NCBI RefSeq assembly: GCF_024748695.1
Contig: NZ_CP087176.1
Location: forward strand, 1,233,501 to 1,297,500
Reading direction: 5' to 3'
Length of the DNA: 64,000 nt
Origin: Pseudomonas sp. B21-040
GTDB taxonomy: Bacteria; Pseudomonadota; Gammaproteobacteria; Pseudomonadales; Pseudomonadaceae
Position 1 is the first letter of the stretch. Every line of letters begins with the position of its first letter. Made by a program: the position numbers and the translations under genes. Positions 47,720 to 57,757 of the stretch are shown piece by piece. Under the pieces are notes generated by a model. The model searched no databases. It saw only the letters and a list, made by a program, of their open reading frames with translations, and had not been told where the DNA came from.

Positions 47720-49435
47720 TCAGCGGCGGATACGGGCCTGGAGGAAAGACAACACGTCAGCGACCGGCAGCGCTTGCGCTTCAGGTTCGGTGCGGCTCTT
47801 GTATTCCAGATTGCCTTCGGCAAGGCCGCGGTCACTGACCACGATCCGGTGAGGGATGCCGATCAGCTCCATGTCCGCGAACTTGATGCCCGGGCTGGTT
47901 TTCTTGTCGCGGTCGTCCAGCAGTACTTCGAAACCGGCTGCAGTCAGTTCTGCATAGAGCTTGTCGGTGGCTTCACGAACCTGTTCGGTTTCGTAGCGCA
48001 ATGGCACCAGGGCAACCTGGAAGGGCGCAAGCGTGTCGCTCCAGATGATGCCGTTGGCGTCGTTGTTCTGCTCGATGGCGGCAGCCACCACGCGGGAAAC
48101 GCCGATGCCGTAGCAGCCCATTTCCAGGGTGACCGGCTTGCCGTTCTCGCCCAGCACTTCGCACTTCATCGCCTTGCTGTACTTGTTGCCCAGCTGGAAG
48201 ATGTGCCCGACTTCGATGCCACGCTTGATTTCCAGCGTGCCCTTGCCATCCGGGCTTGGGTCGCCAGCTACTACGTTGCGCAGGTCGGCAACGGTCGGAA
48301 CTGGCAGATCGCGCTCCCAGTTCACGCCGAAGTAGTGCTTGTCGTCGATGTTCGCGCCGATGCCGAAGTCGCTCATCAGCTCAACCGAACGGTCGATGAT
48401 GATCGGCAGTGGCAGGTTCAGCGGGCCGAGGGAGCCGGCGCCGGCGCCAATGGCGTCGCGCAGTTCTGCGTCGGTGGCCATGACCAGCGGGCTGGCAACG
48501 CCAGGTTGCTGGGCAGCCTTGATCTCGTTGAGCTCGTGGTCACCGCGAATGACCAGGGCGATCAGCTTGCCTTCTTCTTCGGCGCGCACAATCAGGGTCT
48601 TGATGGTTTTTTCAATCGGCAGATTGAATTTTTCCACCAGCGCGGCGATGGTCTTGGTGTCTGGCGTGTCGACCAGACGCAGCTCTTCGGCGGGGGCTGG
48701 ACGGGAAGTTTCCCGTGGCACCGCTTCGGCTTTCTCGATGTTCGCTGCGTAGTCGGAACCGTTGCTGAAGACGATGTCGTCCTCGCCTGATTCGGCCAGT
48801 ACGTGGAACTCATGGGAGCCGGCGCCGCCGATGGAGCCGTTGTCGGCTTCTACAGGGCGGAATCTCAGACCCAGACGGGTGAACACATTGCAGTACGCCT
48901 GGTGCATGCGGTCGTAGGTGACTTGCAGCGAAGCCTGGTCAGCGTGGAACGAATAGGCGTCCTTCATGATGAACTCACGACCGCGCATCAAACCGAAGCG
49001 TGGACGGATTTCATCACGGAATTTGGTCTGGATCTGATACAGGTTGATCGGCAGCTGTTTGTAGCTGCTCAATTCGTTGCGCATCAGGTCGGTGATGACT
49101 TCTTCGTGGGTCGGGCCCGCGCAGAAATCACGACCGTGGCGATCCTTGAAGCGCAGCAATTCAGGGCCGTACTCTTCCCAGCGACCGGATTCCTGCCACA
49201 GCTCAGCCGGTTGTGTGCTCGGCATCAACACTTCGAGAGAGCCCGCAGCGTTCATTTCTTCACGAACGACGGCTTCGACCTTGCGCATCACTCGCAAGCC
49301 CATCGGCAGCCAGGTGTACAGGCCCGAGGCGAGTTTGCGGATCATGCCGGCGCGCAGCATCAGCTGATGGCTGATCACGACCGCGTCGGAAGGCGTTTCT
49401 TTCTGTGTGGCGAGCAAAAATTGACTGGTGCGCAT
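47720..49435 (-). CDS. proS: Prolyl-tRNA synthetase
   Basis: ProRS charges tRNA-Pro. The start [20 protein letters not shown] gives 571 residues, the bacterial type length. Class II motif 2 ([20 protein letters not shown], about residues 140-160) and motif 3 ([16 protein letters not shown]) are present. An editing (INS/YbaK-like) domain lies between them (about 230-400) and an anticodon-binding domain at the end. Seventy-odd upstream in-frame codons are not conserved. Confidence 0.97.
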   Translation of the reverse strand: MRTSQFLLATQKETPSDAVVISHQLMLRAGMIRKLASGLYTWLPMGLRVMRKVEAVVREEMNAAGSLEVLMPSTQPAELWQESGRWEEYGPELLRFKDRHGRDFCAGPTHEEVITDLMRNELSSYKQLPINLYQIQTKFRDEIRPRFGLMRGREFIMKDAYSFHADQASLQVTYDRMHQAYCNVFTRLGLRFRPVEADNGSIGGAGSHEFHVLAESGEDDIVFSNGSDYAANIEKAEAVPRETSRPAPAEELRLVDTPDTKTIAALVEKFNLPIEKTIKTLIVRAEEEGKLIALVIRGDHELNEIKAAQQPGVASPLVMATDAELRDAIGAGAGSLGPLNLPLPIIIDRSVELMSDFGIGANIDDKHYFGVNWERDLPVPTVADLRNVVAGDPSPDGKGTLEIKRGIEVGHIFQLGNKYSKAMKCEVLGENGKPVTLEMGCYGIGVSRVVAAAIEQNNDANGIIWSDTLAPFQVALVPLRYETEQVREATDKLYAELTAAGFEVLLDDRDKKTSPGIKFADMELIGIPHRIVVSDRGLAEGNLEYKSRTEPEAQALPVADVLSFLQARIRR

Positions 49436-49565
49436 GGTTGGCCGTTGTCGGTTGCTGATGACGAGAAATGACGGAGCATTGTACGGGCGAGATCCGCTGG
49501 CGTACAGGCGTGCGGTCGGTGGGGTGGCAGGAGGGCGGGAATCACACCGCCCCTTGCGACGCTTC

Positions 49566-51125
49566 CTACGATTCTTCCACGATCTGGCTCGGAACCGGCT
49601 CCGGCGTTGGTGTCGGACCTGCACGACGGCTCTCCTGGAACCAGTGCAAGGCAATCAACAGCAGGGTCGGAACGCCGAGCAAGGCGGTAATCAAGAAGAA
49701 ATTGTGATAGCCGAACTTCTCGACCATGACCCCTGAGTAACCGCCGATCAGGCGTGGCAACAGCAGCATGATCGAGCTGAGCAGGGCGTATTGTGTGGCG
49801 GAAAACTTGAGGTTGGTCAGGCTCGACAGGTAAGCGACGAACGCCGAAGTCGCCAGGCCGGAACTGAAGTTGTCCAGGGAAATGGTGAGGATCAGCATGT
49901 TCAGGTTGGCGCCCATGTCGGCGAGCATCAGGAACAGGATGTTTGTCGCCGCGGACGCAACGCCGCCGATGAACAGGATCGGCAAAATGCCGAAACGTAC
50001 GATCAGCAGGCCGCCCATGCCGGCACCGACCAGCGTCATGATCAAGCCAAAGATTTTACTGACGCTGGCAATCTGGTCCTTGGTGAACCCCATGTCGATG
50101 TAAAACACGTTGGCCATCACACCCATGACCGTATCGGACATCCGGTACGTGGCGATCAGCCCCAATAGCAGGAGGGCTTGCCAGCGGTAACGCGAAATGA
50201 AGTCGTTGATGGGGGTCAGTACGGGCGCCAGGCCGCGGCGGCCCATGGACGACAGGCAAAGCAGCGTTAGCGTGGTGTAGAGGATTGCCCGCAGGAATGC
50301 ACGGTCATCGAGCAGCAGGTCGAGCAGACTCACGCCTTCGAACAGCACGCTGGCGAAGTCGGTGTAATAGAACTGAGTGAACATCGCGGGAACGGACACC
50401 AGCAACACGATCAGTACAAACACCGATGCCAGTTGATGCACGAATTTGTAGCGCCCGGCCTGAAGCTGAGTGCGCAGCGGCACAGGTGGTTCGCGCATGA
50501 ACAGCGAGGTGATCAATGCCGGAACCATCAGGGCGCCGAACAGCAAGTAGGTGCCGGCCCAGGCTGAATGCTGATAATTGAAACCGGTGGAACCGAAGCC
50601 CTCGGCGAAGAACAGTGCACCGGCGGTCGCTAGCAACGCGGCGATCCGATAGCCTGACATATAACTGGCGGCAAGCGCTGCCTGACGGCTGTCTTCGGCA
50701 ATTTCCAGGCGATAGGCATCTACAGCAATGTCTTGTGTCGCCGAGGCGAAGGCAACGACCACTGCGATAGCGATCAACCAGGACAAATGCTTTTGTGGGT
50801 CACAGAAGCCCATGCCGATCAGGCCAAGGATCACCAGCGCCTGGGACAACACCAGCCACGAGCGTCGTCGACCCAGTTTGCCGAGAAATGGCAGGCGCCA
50901 TTGGTCGAGCAGCGGGGACCAGACCCATTTAAAGGCGTAGGCCAGGCCTATCAGGCTTGCATAGCCGATGGTTTCGCGGGCAACTCCGGCCTCGCGAAGC
51001 CAGACGGAAAGCGTCGAAAACACCAGCATGTAGGGCAGGCCGGCGGCGAAACCAAGCAGCAACAACACGAGCGTCGAAGGGCTGGCATAGGCGGCGAGCG
51101 CGGCGCGCCAGGTTTTACGGGGCAT
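49566..51125 (-). CDS. ampG: AmpG-type muropeptide permease
   Basis: AmpG imports anhydromuropeptides for cell-wall recycling and thereby affects AmpC beta-lactamase induction. The 519-residue major-facilitator protein has twelve or more membrane segments with the AmpG start [20 protein letters not shown], the [14 protein letters not shown] motif (about residue 128) and the [19 protein letters not shown] segment. The end ([20 protein letters not shown]) is hydrophilic. Confidence 0.93.
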   Translation of the reverse strand: MPRKTWRAALAAYASPSTLVLLLLGFAAGLPYMLVFSTLSVWLREAGVARETIGYASLIGLAYAFKWVWSPLLDQWRLPFLGKLGRRRSWLVLSQALVILGLIGMGFCDPQKHLSWLIAIAVVVAFASATQDIAVDAYRLEIAEDSRQAALAASYMSGYRIAALLATAGALFFAEGFGSTGFNYQHSAWAGTYLLFGALMVPALITSLFMREPPVPLRTQLQAGRYKFVHQLASVFVLIVLLVSVPAMFTQFYYTDFASVLFEGVSLLDLLLDDRAFLRAILYTTLTLLCLSSMGRRGLAPVLTPINDFISRYRWQALLLLGLIATYRMSDTVMGVMANVFYIDMGFTKDQIASVSKIFGLIMTLVGAGMGGLLIVRFGILPILFIGGVASAATNILFLMLADMGANLNMLILTISLDNFSSGLATSAFVAYLSSLTNLKFSATQYALLSSIMLLLPRLIGGYSGVMVEKFGYHNFFLITALLGVPTLLLIALHWFQESRRAGPTPTPEPVPSQIVEES

Positions 51126-51169
51126 GGGCTGGAGTCTGCCTCAAGAATTACGGAAACAAAGCGCGCACT

Positions 51170-51523
51170 CTAACCGCTGTGCTCTACCGGACGCCAGCCA
51201 TGGCGCTGAATATCAACACGATTGTTCAGGATGCTGATGCCTTCGGCGCGTAAACGCGCGCGCTGTTCATCCCCCGAAGGGCTGCCCACAGGCAGGCTGA
51301 TCCGACCACCGGCACCGAGCACCCGATGCCAGGGCAGTTTGGTGTCACCCGGCAATTGGCTCAACGTGCGTCCGACCCAGCGGGCGGCGCGACCGAGTCC
51401 GGCCAGCTCCGCCAGTTGACCATAGCTCACCACTTTGCCTTCAGGCACTTGGGCCAGGGTCAGGTAGAGTGCCGTGCGTCGGATTTGCGCCTGGCTTTCC
51501 GTTTCAGAGGTGGGGTTGGGCAT
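51170..51523 (-). CDS. Alkyltransferase-like protein (ATL), MGMT family without active cysteine
   Basis: The 117-residue protein is the C-terminal DNA-binding domain of O6-alkylguanine transferases: GKVVSYGQLAELAGLGRAAR (helix-turn-helix with arginine finger) and LPWHRVLGAGGRISLPVG. The family active-site PCHRV is here PWHRV, so alkyl transfer is impossible. ATL proteins instead bind O6-alkylguanine lesions and hand them to nucleotide excision repair. It follows ampG on the same strand at a distance of 44 bases. Confidence 0.92.
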   Translation of the reverse strand: MPNPTSETESQAQIRRTALYLTLAQVPEGKVVSYGQLAELAGLGRAARWVGRTLSQLPGDTKLPWHRVLGAGGRISLPVGSPSGDEQRARLRAEGISILNNRVDIQRHGWRPVEHSG

Positions 51524-51686
51524 GTCCGGGGTTCCTGAGGAGGTTCGCGTTACCGTTTGTAGAGTAAATCCGGGATCAGGAATTGAGAAATGAACTCAAT
51601 AGAATTAGTCGAGTCAGTCCTTGTCTGGGCCTTGTCAGTAAGGATAATGACGATTTTTTTTCGCAATCTTGAGCGTGTATTTACTT

Positions 51687-52694
51687 ATGTTGTCCAGAAC
51701 ACTGCTCTGTCTCGCTGTCCTGAGCGCTTCCATGCCGGTGCTCGCCGATACTGTCTGGTTGAAAAACGGTGACAAGTTGAGCGGCAAGATCACGCTGTTC
51801 GATGGTGGCAAGCTGGTGATCCAGACCGAATACGCCGGTGCGATCCCGATCGACTGGAAACAGGTCAAAACCCTGGAGAGTGATCAGGAATTGCTGGTCA
51901 AACAGAATGCCTATACCGGCGAGAAGGCCAAGTCGTTGCGTGCGGCAGAGGAAGGTAAGGTCACGCTGGCCAATGGCGACGCGCCGAAGACGGTGGAATT
52001 GGCCAGTATCCAGCAAATTCTCAAGCCCAAGCCGGTGGTCGAGGATTTGGTGTGGAAGGGTAACGTCGACTTGGCGCTGGACTACCAGAGGGCTGAGAAC
52101 GACACCAACGATTATGACGTCGACTTCAGGACCACGGCGCGTCATGGCCGCTGGCGGCATATCGCGGAAGGTGAATACAACCGCGAATTCCAGGATGGAG
52201 ATGTGACCGCGGACAACTGGCGTGCTGAATACTCGCTCGACCGCTTCCTGACCGAGAAATGGTTCTGGGAGGGGCGACTGGTGTACAAGCGCGACAAAGT
52301 CGAAGACCTTTCCCGTCAACGCACTGTCGGTACAGGCCCTGGTTACCAGTTCTGGGACGACGAGCTGGGTGCATTCTCCTTGGGGTCGCTGGTCAACCGC
52401 ACGGACTATGAGTTCTCGGACGGCAACAAGGATAACTTCTATGCCCTGGCGATGAAGTGGGATTACAACCGTTACCTGGTCGGCAAGACGGTGGAGTTCT
52501 TTACCCATGGTGAGGTGGCCAAGCCGTTGTCGGGTGTGGCGGATTACGCGCTGGATGCTGAAATGGGATTGCGATACAAGGTAACAGACTGGGCTTCGCT
52601 CAATCTCAAGGCGGAGCGGGATATCATCAGCGGTACCGATGACAGCGACCTGAGCAAGACGCGCTATACCGCAGGGTTTGGCGTGGCCTGGTAA
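51687..52694 (+). CDS. DUF481 family outer-membrane protein (YdiY-like)
   Basis: The 335-residue protein has a Sec signal peptide (MLSRTLLCLAVLSASMPVLA) and a short SH3-like start (DTVWLKNGDKLSGKITLFDG). The C-terminal ~220 residues have the alternating pattern of a beta-barrel ending in an aromatic residue (TRYTAGFGVAW), typical of DUF481 outer-membrane proteins. The function is unknown. ATG 51687 is preferred over an upstream TTG at 51669. Confidence 0.87.
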   Translation: MLSRTLLCLAVLSASMPVLADTVWLKNGDKLSGKITLFDGGKLVIQTEYAGAIPIDWKQVKTLESDQELLVKQNAYTGEKAKSLRAAEEGKVTLANGDAPKTVELASIQQILKPKPVVEDLVWKGNVDLALDYQRAENDTNDYDVDFRTTARHGRWRHIAEGEYNREFQDGDVTADNWRAEYSLDRFLTEKWFWEGRLVYKRDKVEDLSRQRTVGTGPGYQFWDDELGAFSLGSLVNRTDYEFSDGNKDNFYALAMKWDYNRYLVGKTVEFFTHGEVAKPLSGVADYALDAEMGLRYKVTDWASLNLKAERDIISGTDDSDLSKTRYTAGFGVAW

Positions 52695-52699
52695 GACGC

Positions 52700-52735
52700 A
52701 AAAATCGCAGCCGTGGGGCTGCGATTTTTTTTTTT
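52700..52735 (+). terminator. Terminator of the DUF481 gene
   Basis: AAAATCGCAGCC pairs with GGCTGCGATTTT around GTGG, followed by eleven or more Ts. Confidence 0.93.
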
Positions 52736-52756
52736 GCCTGAAAAACCGTCAGGCAC

Positions 52757-52790
52757 AAAAAAGCCCCGCTTTTAAGGACGGGGCTTTTTA
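52757..52790 (-). terminator. Terminator of the cold-shock gene
   Basis: AAAAAAGCCCCG pairs with CGGGGCTTTTT around CTTTTAAGGA. On the minus strand it follows the csp stop by 16 bases. Confidence 0.9.
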
Positions 52791-52806
52791 CTAAAGCAAG
52801 TACAAG

Positions 52807-53016
52807 TTAGATAACTTGAACTTCTTCAGCTTGCATGCCTTTCTGACCGCGGGTAGCGATGAAAGAAACCTGTTGGCCTTCTTTCAGGCTTTTGAAGCCG
52901 TCGGATTGGATAGCTTTGAAGTGAACGAACAGGTCGTCACCGGATTGTGGAGTGATGAAGCCGAAGCCTTTTTCATCGTTGAACCACTTAACGGTACCGG
53001 TTTGGCGATTAGACAT
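52807..53016 (-). CDS. Cold-shock protein, CspA family
   Basis: The 69-residue OB-fold protein binds single-stranded RNA and DNA and melts mRNA structure. RNP1 (KGFGFITP) and RNP2 (DLFVHF) motifs are both present after [15 protein letters not shown]. The 354 bases upstream include a long untranslated leader region, as often seen for such genes. Confidence 0.96.
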   Translation of the reverse strand: MSNRQTGTVKWFNDEKGFGFITPQSGDDLFVHFKAIQSDGFKSLKEGQQVSFIATRGQKGMQAEEVQVI

Positions 53017-53370
53017 GGTGTAACTCCTTGAACAAAGATAACTGCGACTCAGGAAGAACCCTGGCCGAGACTGAGTGCAAAGAGCAGGAAAAATTCTTGT
53101 AGATGGTTGGATCGAAATTCAACATATCGTGTAGAGATTCTCAGTGACACAAGCAGCACAGTGGCGCCACCTTAACCCTTTTTCCGGGACGTGCCAATGC
53201 TTCTTGCGAAGGTTTCTCTCTTTTCAGGACTGACGGTCCTTTGGATTGGGCGAAAGGTCCTGAATTCACGGGGGAGCGGGGAGAATTATGCCCCGGACTT
53301 TGAACCCGGGGCGCGCGCCCGGTAAGATGCCGGACAGAATTTTTCCACCTCGCTATTCAGGACACACGCC
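53017..53370. other. Divergent intergenic region between csp and dcd
   Basis: No gene is seen. It should contain the long 5' leader of the cold-shock gene (minus strand, with an AAGGAGTTACACC site just before its start) and the dcd promoter. A GC-rich patch (GGGGCGCGCGCCCGG) near 53310 can form a short hairpin. Confidence 0.5.
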
Positions 53371-53937
53371 ATGAGCATCAAATCGGACAAGTGGATTCGC
53401 CGCATGGCGCAAGAGCACGGCATGATCGACCCCTTCGTTGAGCGCCAGATGCGTGGCGAAGGCGCCGAGCGTGTGATTTCCTACGGCGTTTCGAGCTACG
53501 GCTACGATGTGCGCTGCGCCGATGAGTTCAAGGTGTTCACCAACATTAACTCGGCGACCGTTGATCCGAAGAATTTCGACGAGAAGAGCTTCGTCGACGT
53601 CAAAAGCGATGTTTGCATCATTCCGCCAAACTCCTTCGCATTGGCGCGCACCGTGGAATTCTTCCGTATTCCGCGCAACGTGCTGACCATCTGCCTGGGT
53701 AAAAGCACCTACGCGCGTTGCGGCATTATCGTCAACGTGACGCCGCTTGAGCCTGAGTGGGAAGGGCACGTGACGCTGGAGTTCTCCAACACCACGACAC
53801 TGCCGGCGAAGATCTACGCCAATGAAGGCGTCGCACAGATGCTGTTCTTCGAATCCGACGAAGAGTGCGAAGTCTCCTACAAGGACCGTGGCGGCAAGTA
53901 CCAGGGCCAGCTCGGCGTTACCCTGCCGCGCACCTGA
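53371..53937 (+). CDS. dcd: dCTP deaminase
   Basis: Dcd deaminates dCTP to dUTP, the main route to dUMP for thymidylate synthesis. The 188-residue protein has the dUTPase-like trimer motifs [20 protein letters not shown] (about residues 110-129) with the catalytic Glu, [20 protein letters not shown], and the ending [19 protein letters not shown]. Start and length are family-typical. Confidence 0.97.
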   Translation: MSIKSDKWIRRMAQEHGMIDPFVERQMRGEGAERVISYGVSSYGYDVRCADEFKVFTNINSATVDPKNFDEKSFVDVKSDVCIIPPNSFALARTVEFFRIPRNVLTICLGKSTYARCGIIVNVTPLEPEWEGHVTLEFSNTTTLPAKIYANEGVAQMLFFESDEECEVSYKDRGGKYQGQLGVTLPRT

Positions 53938-54044
53938 TCCGTTCATCTGGCCAGTCAGCGGGAATTCCTGAGCGGGTAGACACTCTATGGGGTGTACTGC
54001 CCGGTTCGCGCACAGCGGACGGGGCCATTGCTCAGGAGTGCTTT

Positions 54045-54254
54045 ATGAAGATCGATCCGCGAATAAGTGCCGAGCTGGCAAGGCTTGAGCCCAATCAGAT
54101 TGGCGTTTTGGCCTGGTCCTTGTTGGCACATCCACCCGTCAGCATGGCGGGGGGCATCCCCGGTCAACCAGACCCCGATACCCCGAACGAACAACCGACG
54201 GAACCTGGCGAACCCACCCTGCCGGATGAGCCACCTCCGGCGCCTGTCGCCTGA
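54045..54254 (+). CDS. Small proline-rich-tailed protein of unknown function
   Basis: ATG 54045 follows CAGGAGTGCTTT. The 69-residue product has a helical first half (MKIDPRISAELARLEPNQIG then VLAWSLLAHP) and an acidic proline-rich tail (PNEQPTEPGEPTLPDEPPPA). I do not recognise the family. The good ribosome binding site and terminator support a real gene. Earlier in-frame codons overlap dcd in another frame and are rejected. Confidence 0.6.
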   Translation: MKIDPRISAELARLEPNQIGVLAWSLLAHPPVSMAGGIPGQPDPDTPNEQPTEPGEPTLPDEPPPAPVA

Positions 54255-54263
54255 TCTGCCGCC

Positions 54264-54324
54264 AAAAAAAATGGCCAGTGCAGTTGATGTCCGTAAAGAC
54301 GTCAGCTGACTGGCCATTTTTTGT
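54264..54324 (-). terminator. Terminator between the small gene and aotP
   Basis: AAAATGGCCAGT... pairs with ACTGGCCATTTT at the ends of a longer imperfect hairpin, with A and T runs on either side, so it can serve both convergent genes. Confidence 0.8.
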
Positions 54325-54344
54325 TGTGGGGTTGAGGCTCGGCG

Positions 54345-55109
54345 TTACTTCAGGTTGCCGCTGAGGAATTGCTTGAGCCGCTCACTCTTCGGATTGCCCA
54401 GCACGTCTTCCGGCGCGCCTTCTTCTTCCACCAGCCCTTTGTGCAGGAACAGTACCTGGCTGGAGACTTTGCGGGCGAAGCTCATTTCGTGCGTTACCAT
54501 GATCATGGTCCGGCCTTCTTCGGCCAGGCCCTGGATCACGCGCAATACTTCACCCACCAGTTCCGGGTCGAGCGCCGACGTCGGTTCGTCGAACAGCATG
54601 ACTTCCGGTTCCATGGCCAGCGCCCGGGCAATGGCGACCCGCTGCTGCTGACCGCCAGACAGGAAAGCCGGGTACTGGTCGGCGACGCGGGCGGCCAGAC
54701 CGACCTTGTCCAGGTAACGTCGGGCGCGGTCTTCGGCCTCTTCTTTGCTGCAACCCAGCACCCGGCGCGGGGCCATGGTGATGTTTTCCAGCACCGTCAT
54801 ATGGCTCCACAGGTTGAAATGCTGGAACACCATGGCCAGGCGGGTACGGATCCGTTGCAGTTCATCGGCATCGGCCACGTGCATGCCGTGACGATCCTTG
54901 ATCATGCGGATGTTCTGGCCGTCCAGGCTCATGGCGCCGTCGTTGGGCTGTTCGAGAAAGTTGATGCAACGCAGGAACGTACTTTTACCCGAGCCGCTGG
55001 CGCCGATCAGGCTGATGACGTCGCCGGTGTTGGCCTTGAGCGAAACACCTTTGAGGACTTCGTGATCGCCATAGCTTTTATGCAGGCCTTCGATCGTCAG
55101 TTTGTACAT
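54345..55109 (-). CDS. aotP: Arginine/ornithine ABC transporter ATP-binding protein AotP
   Basis: The 254-residue ATPase powers the Aot importer. Walker A is [12 protein letters not shown] (about residue 36), the signature is [20 protein letters not shown], Walker B is [15 protein letters not shown] and the switch His is in [14 protein letters not shown]. Gene order after aotO matches the P. aeruginosa aotJQMOP operon. There argR follows aotP, but here a terminator follows instead. It also resembles HisP, so histidine transport cannot be excluded on sequence alone. Confidence 0.9.
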   Translation of the reverse strand: MYKLTIEGLHKSYGDHEVLKGVSLKANTGDVISLIGASGSGKSTFLRCINFLEQPNDGAMSLDGQNIRMIKDRHGMHVADADELQRIRTRLAMVFQHFNLWSHMTVLENITMAPRRVLGCSKEEAEDRARRYLDKVGLAARVADQYPAFLSGGQQQRVAIARALAMEPEVMLFDEPTSALDPELVGEVLRVIQGLAEEGRTMIMVTHEMSFARKVSSQVLFLHKGLVEEEGAPEDVLGNPKSERLKQFLSGNLK

Positions 55110-55122
55110 GGGGCATGCATCC

Positions 55123-56241
55123 TCAAGGCGAAAGTAGGTAGCCGCTGCGATAGGCTTCGGCGCCCGCGACGTGCGCGATCACCATGCCTGCAGTGGCCAT
55201 GCGCCGCAGCGAACGGGCGTACATCAACCCGGCGGCGGTGCAATGAACGGGGGTGACGCGATCGTTGATCGGGTCAATGATTTCGGCGATCAGTTGCCCG
55301 GCTTCCAGGTATTCCCCCGGCAGTGCGGTGAACACCAGCAAGCCGCCGACCGGTGTGGCTACCGGTTCGACGCCCGCCAACGGTGTGGCGGGGTAGGGCA
55401 GTTCGGGCAGCGGAGCCGGCTCGCCGGCAATGGCGCCGAAGTGAATCAGGTACTCGATCAGCGCCTGGCAATCGAGGCTGGCCAGCGGATGATTGACGTC
55501 ACCCTGGCCGCGCAATTCGACGGTCACCGAGAAACTGCCCGGCGGAATGTCAAAGCGCTCGCTGAAGCGCTCCTTCAATTGCCACCAGAGCAGGGTGAAA
55601 CATTCGTCGAACGATTGGCCGCCGGAATCGGTGGCTAGCAAACTCGCCTCGGAACCGATGTAGCGCGCCAGCGGCTCGACCTGCGGCCAGGCTTCGGGTG
55701 TGGTGTAGAGGTGCGCGACGGCTTCGAAGTCGCAGTGCAGGTCTAGCACCATGTCTGCATCGCAGGCCAGGCGTTGCAGCGTCAGGCGTTGGGATTGCAG
55801 TTGAGTGCTGGCGGTCTGCCGGGCGAGGGCGTTGCGCAAACTTTCGCGGATCAACTCGAGGTTGCGCTGCGGGTCGTCACTGAGTTGGCCTTCGATTTCA
55901 TTGCCGACTGCTTCGCTCAGATCGATGAACCAGCGGTTGAAGTTCTGACCGCTTTCCAGTTCGAAGCGGCCCAGAGGGACTTCCATCAGCACTTGTTCCA
56001 GGCCGACCGGATTGGCCACGGGCACCAACACGATTTCGCTGATCAGCCGGCCGGCGGCTTCCAGTTCCGCCAGGCGTTGCTTGAGGTGCCAGGCCACGAG
56101 CATGCCGGGCAGTTCATCGGCATGCAGTGACGACTGGATGTAGATCTTGCCTTTGGCCGCCGCAGGGCCGTAATGAAAACTGTGGATCTGTCGTGCAGTC
56201 CCCGGTACTGGGGCCAGCAAGTCATGAGTCTGGTGGCGCAT
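55123..56241 (-). CDS. aotO: AotO, succinylglutamate desuccinylase/aspartoacylase family
   Basis: The 372-residue protein is in the AstE/AspA zinc-hydrolase family: metal ligands in [10 protein letters not shown] (H-x-x-E, about residue 39) and [15 protein letters not shown]. It is the non-transport member inside the aot operon and is not needed for uptake in P. aeruginosa as far as I recall. Its substrate, possibly an acylated amino acid related to arginine catabolism, is unknown. It is 24 bases downstream of aotM and 13 bases upstream of aotP. Confidence 0.85.
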   Translation of the reverse strand: MRHQTHDLLAPVPGTARQIHSFHYGPAAAKGKIYIQSSLHADELPGMLVAWHLKQRLAELEAAGRLISEIVLVPVANPVGLEQVLMEVPLGRFELESGQNFNRWFIDLSEAVGNEIEGQLSDDPQRNLELIRESLRNALARQTASTQLQSQRLTLQRLACDADMVLDLHCDFEAVAHLYTTPEAWPQVEPLARYIGSEASLLATDSGGQSFDECFTLLWWQLKERFSERFDIPPGSFSVTVELRGQGDVNHPLASLDCQALIEYLIHFGAIAGEPAPLPELPYPATPLAGVEPVATPVGGLLVFTALPGEYLEAGQLIAEIIDPINDRVTPVHCTAAGLMYARSLRRMATAGMVIAHVAGAEAYRSGYLLSP

Positions 56242-56265
56242 GTTTCTTTATTCCTAAAGCGGGTC

Positions 56266-56976
56266 CTAGTGGGTCGGCCCGAGGAAGGCCAGCCATCGGC
56301 GTTCGGCGAGGCGGAACAGGCCGACCAGCGCAAAGGTCACGGTCAGGTAGATCAGCGCAGCGATGCCGAACGACTGGAAGGTCAGGAAGGTCGCCGAGTT
56401 GGCGTCCCGAGCGACTTTCAAAATGTCCGGAATGGTTGCGGTGAACGCCACTGTGGTCGAGTGCAGCATCAGGATCACTTCGTTGCTGTAGTACGGCAAC
56501 GAGCGACGCAGGGCTGAGGGCATGATCACGTAGGCATACAGCTTCCAGCCGGTCAGGCCATAAGCCTTGGCGGCTTCGACTTCACCGTGGTTCATGCTGC
56601 GAATGGCACCGGCGAAAATTTCCGTGGTGTAGGCGCAGGTGTTCAGGGCGAAGGCCAGGATCGTGCAATTCATCGCATCGCGAAAGAATGCGTCCAGTAC
56701 CGGCTGAGCCCGAATGGCGGCCAGGCTGTAGATCCCCGTGTAACAGATCAATAGCTGGATATAGAGCGGCGTGCCACGAAACAGATAGGTATAGAACTGC
56801 ACTGGCCAACGGATGTAGAAGTGCGGTGACACCCGGGCGATGGACAGCGGAATCGACACGATAAAACCGAAGAAGATCGAAGCGCTGAGCAACCACATCG
56901 TCATGGCCAGGCCGGTGATGTTGTTGCCGTCGCTATAGAGGAAAGGTTTCCAGTATTCCTGCAGAAGTTCGATCAT
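56266..56976 (-). CDS. aotM: Arginine/ornithine ABC transporter permease AotM
   Basis: The 236-residue membrane protein is one of two permease subunits. It has about five membrane segments (for example MWLLSASIFFGFIVSIPLSI) and the EAA loop GEVEAAKAYGLTGWKLYAYV, which contacts AotP. It overlaps aotQ by four bases, so the two permeases are translationally coupled. Confidence 0.92.
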   Translation of the reverse strand: MIELLQEYWKPFLYSDGNNITGLAMTMWLLSASIFFGFIVSIPLSIARVSPHFYIRWPVQFYTYLFRGTPLYIQLLICYTGIYSLAAIRAQPVLDAFFRDAMNCTILAFALNTCAYTTEIFAGAIRSMNHGEVEAAKAYGLTGWKLYAYVIMPSALRRSLPYYSNEVILMLHSTTVAFTATIPDILKVARDANSATFLTFQSFGIAALIYLTVTFALVGLFRLAERRWLAFLGPTH

Positions 56977-57701
56977 CGTACGGCCTCCCGGGTACCGGCG
57001 GAGTAACGACGTTCAAGCCAGCGCAGAATGAAGTTGGACGCGCTGGTGATCACCAGGTAGATCAGAGCGGCAAGTACCAGGAAGTAAAATAGCTGATAGC
57101 TGCTTTTACCGGCGTCCTGGGCAGCCTTGACCAGATCGGCAAGGCCGATGATCGAGACCAGGGCCGTGGCCTTGAGCATCACCATCCAGTTGTTACCGAT
57201 ACCCGGCAGGGCATAACGCATCATCTGCGGGAACACCACGATCCAGAAACGCTGGCCGCGCTTGAGGCCATAGGCGGTGGCCGCTTCGACCTGACCCCGT
57301 GGGACGGCGAGAATCGCGCCACGGAAGGTTTCGGTGAAATACGCGCCATAGATAAAGCCCAGGGTGATGACCCCGGCGCTGAATGGGTTGATCTCGATGT
57401 ATTCCCATTCCATGTAATCGGTCAGGGACGTCAGCCAGGTTTGCAGGCTGTAGAAAATCAGTAGCATCAGGACCAGGTCCGGAACGCCGCGAATAAGTGT
57501 GGTGTAAAGCTGGGCAGGCACGCGCATCAGTTTGACTTTTGACAGCTTGGCACTGGCACCGAGTAGCCCGAGCAACACGGCTACCAATAGCGACAACGCC
57601 GACAACTTGATCGTCATCCAGGTGCCTTGCATCAGCAACGGACCGAAGCCCTTGAGGCTGAAGGCAGAGAGCCCCAGATTTTGTAATAGGTTTTCGAACA
57701 T
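56973..57701 (-). CDS. aotQ: Arginine/ornithine ABC transporter permease AotQ
   Basis: The 242-residue partner permease has about five membrane segments (IKLSALSLLVAVLLGLLGAS; LVLMLLIFYSLQTWL) and the EAA loop GQVEAATAYGLKRGQRFWIV. It is separated from the binding-protein gene by 56 bases that contain a terminator-like hairpin. Confidence 0.92.
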   Translation of the reverse strand: MFENLLQNLGLSAFSLKGFGPLLMQGTWMTIKLSALSLLVAVLLGLLGASAKLSKVKLMRVPAQLYTTLIRGVPDLVLMLLIFYSLQTWLTSLTDYMEWEYIEINPFSAGVITLGFIYGAYFTETFRGAILAVPRGQVEAATAYGLKRGQRFWIVVFPQMMRYALPGIGNNWMVMLKATALVSIIGLADLVKAAQDAGKSSYQLFYFLVLAALIYLVITSASNFILRWLERRYSAGTREAVR

Positions 57702-57723
57702 AAATCAGCAACCTGATCGGATG

Positions 57724-57751
57724 AAAAAAGCGCCCATCGCGAGATGGGCGC
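57724..57751 (-). terminator. Attenuating hairpin between aotJ and aotQ
   Basis: On the minus strand GCGCCCATC pairs perfectly with GATGGGCGC around a four-base loop, then TTTTTTC. It lies just after the aotJ stop. Partial termination here would make more binding protein than permease, as is common in such operons. Confidence 0.8.
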
Positions 57752-57757
57752 CGGGCA

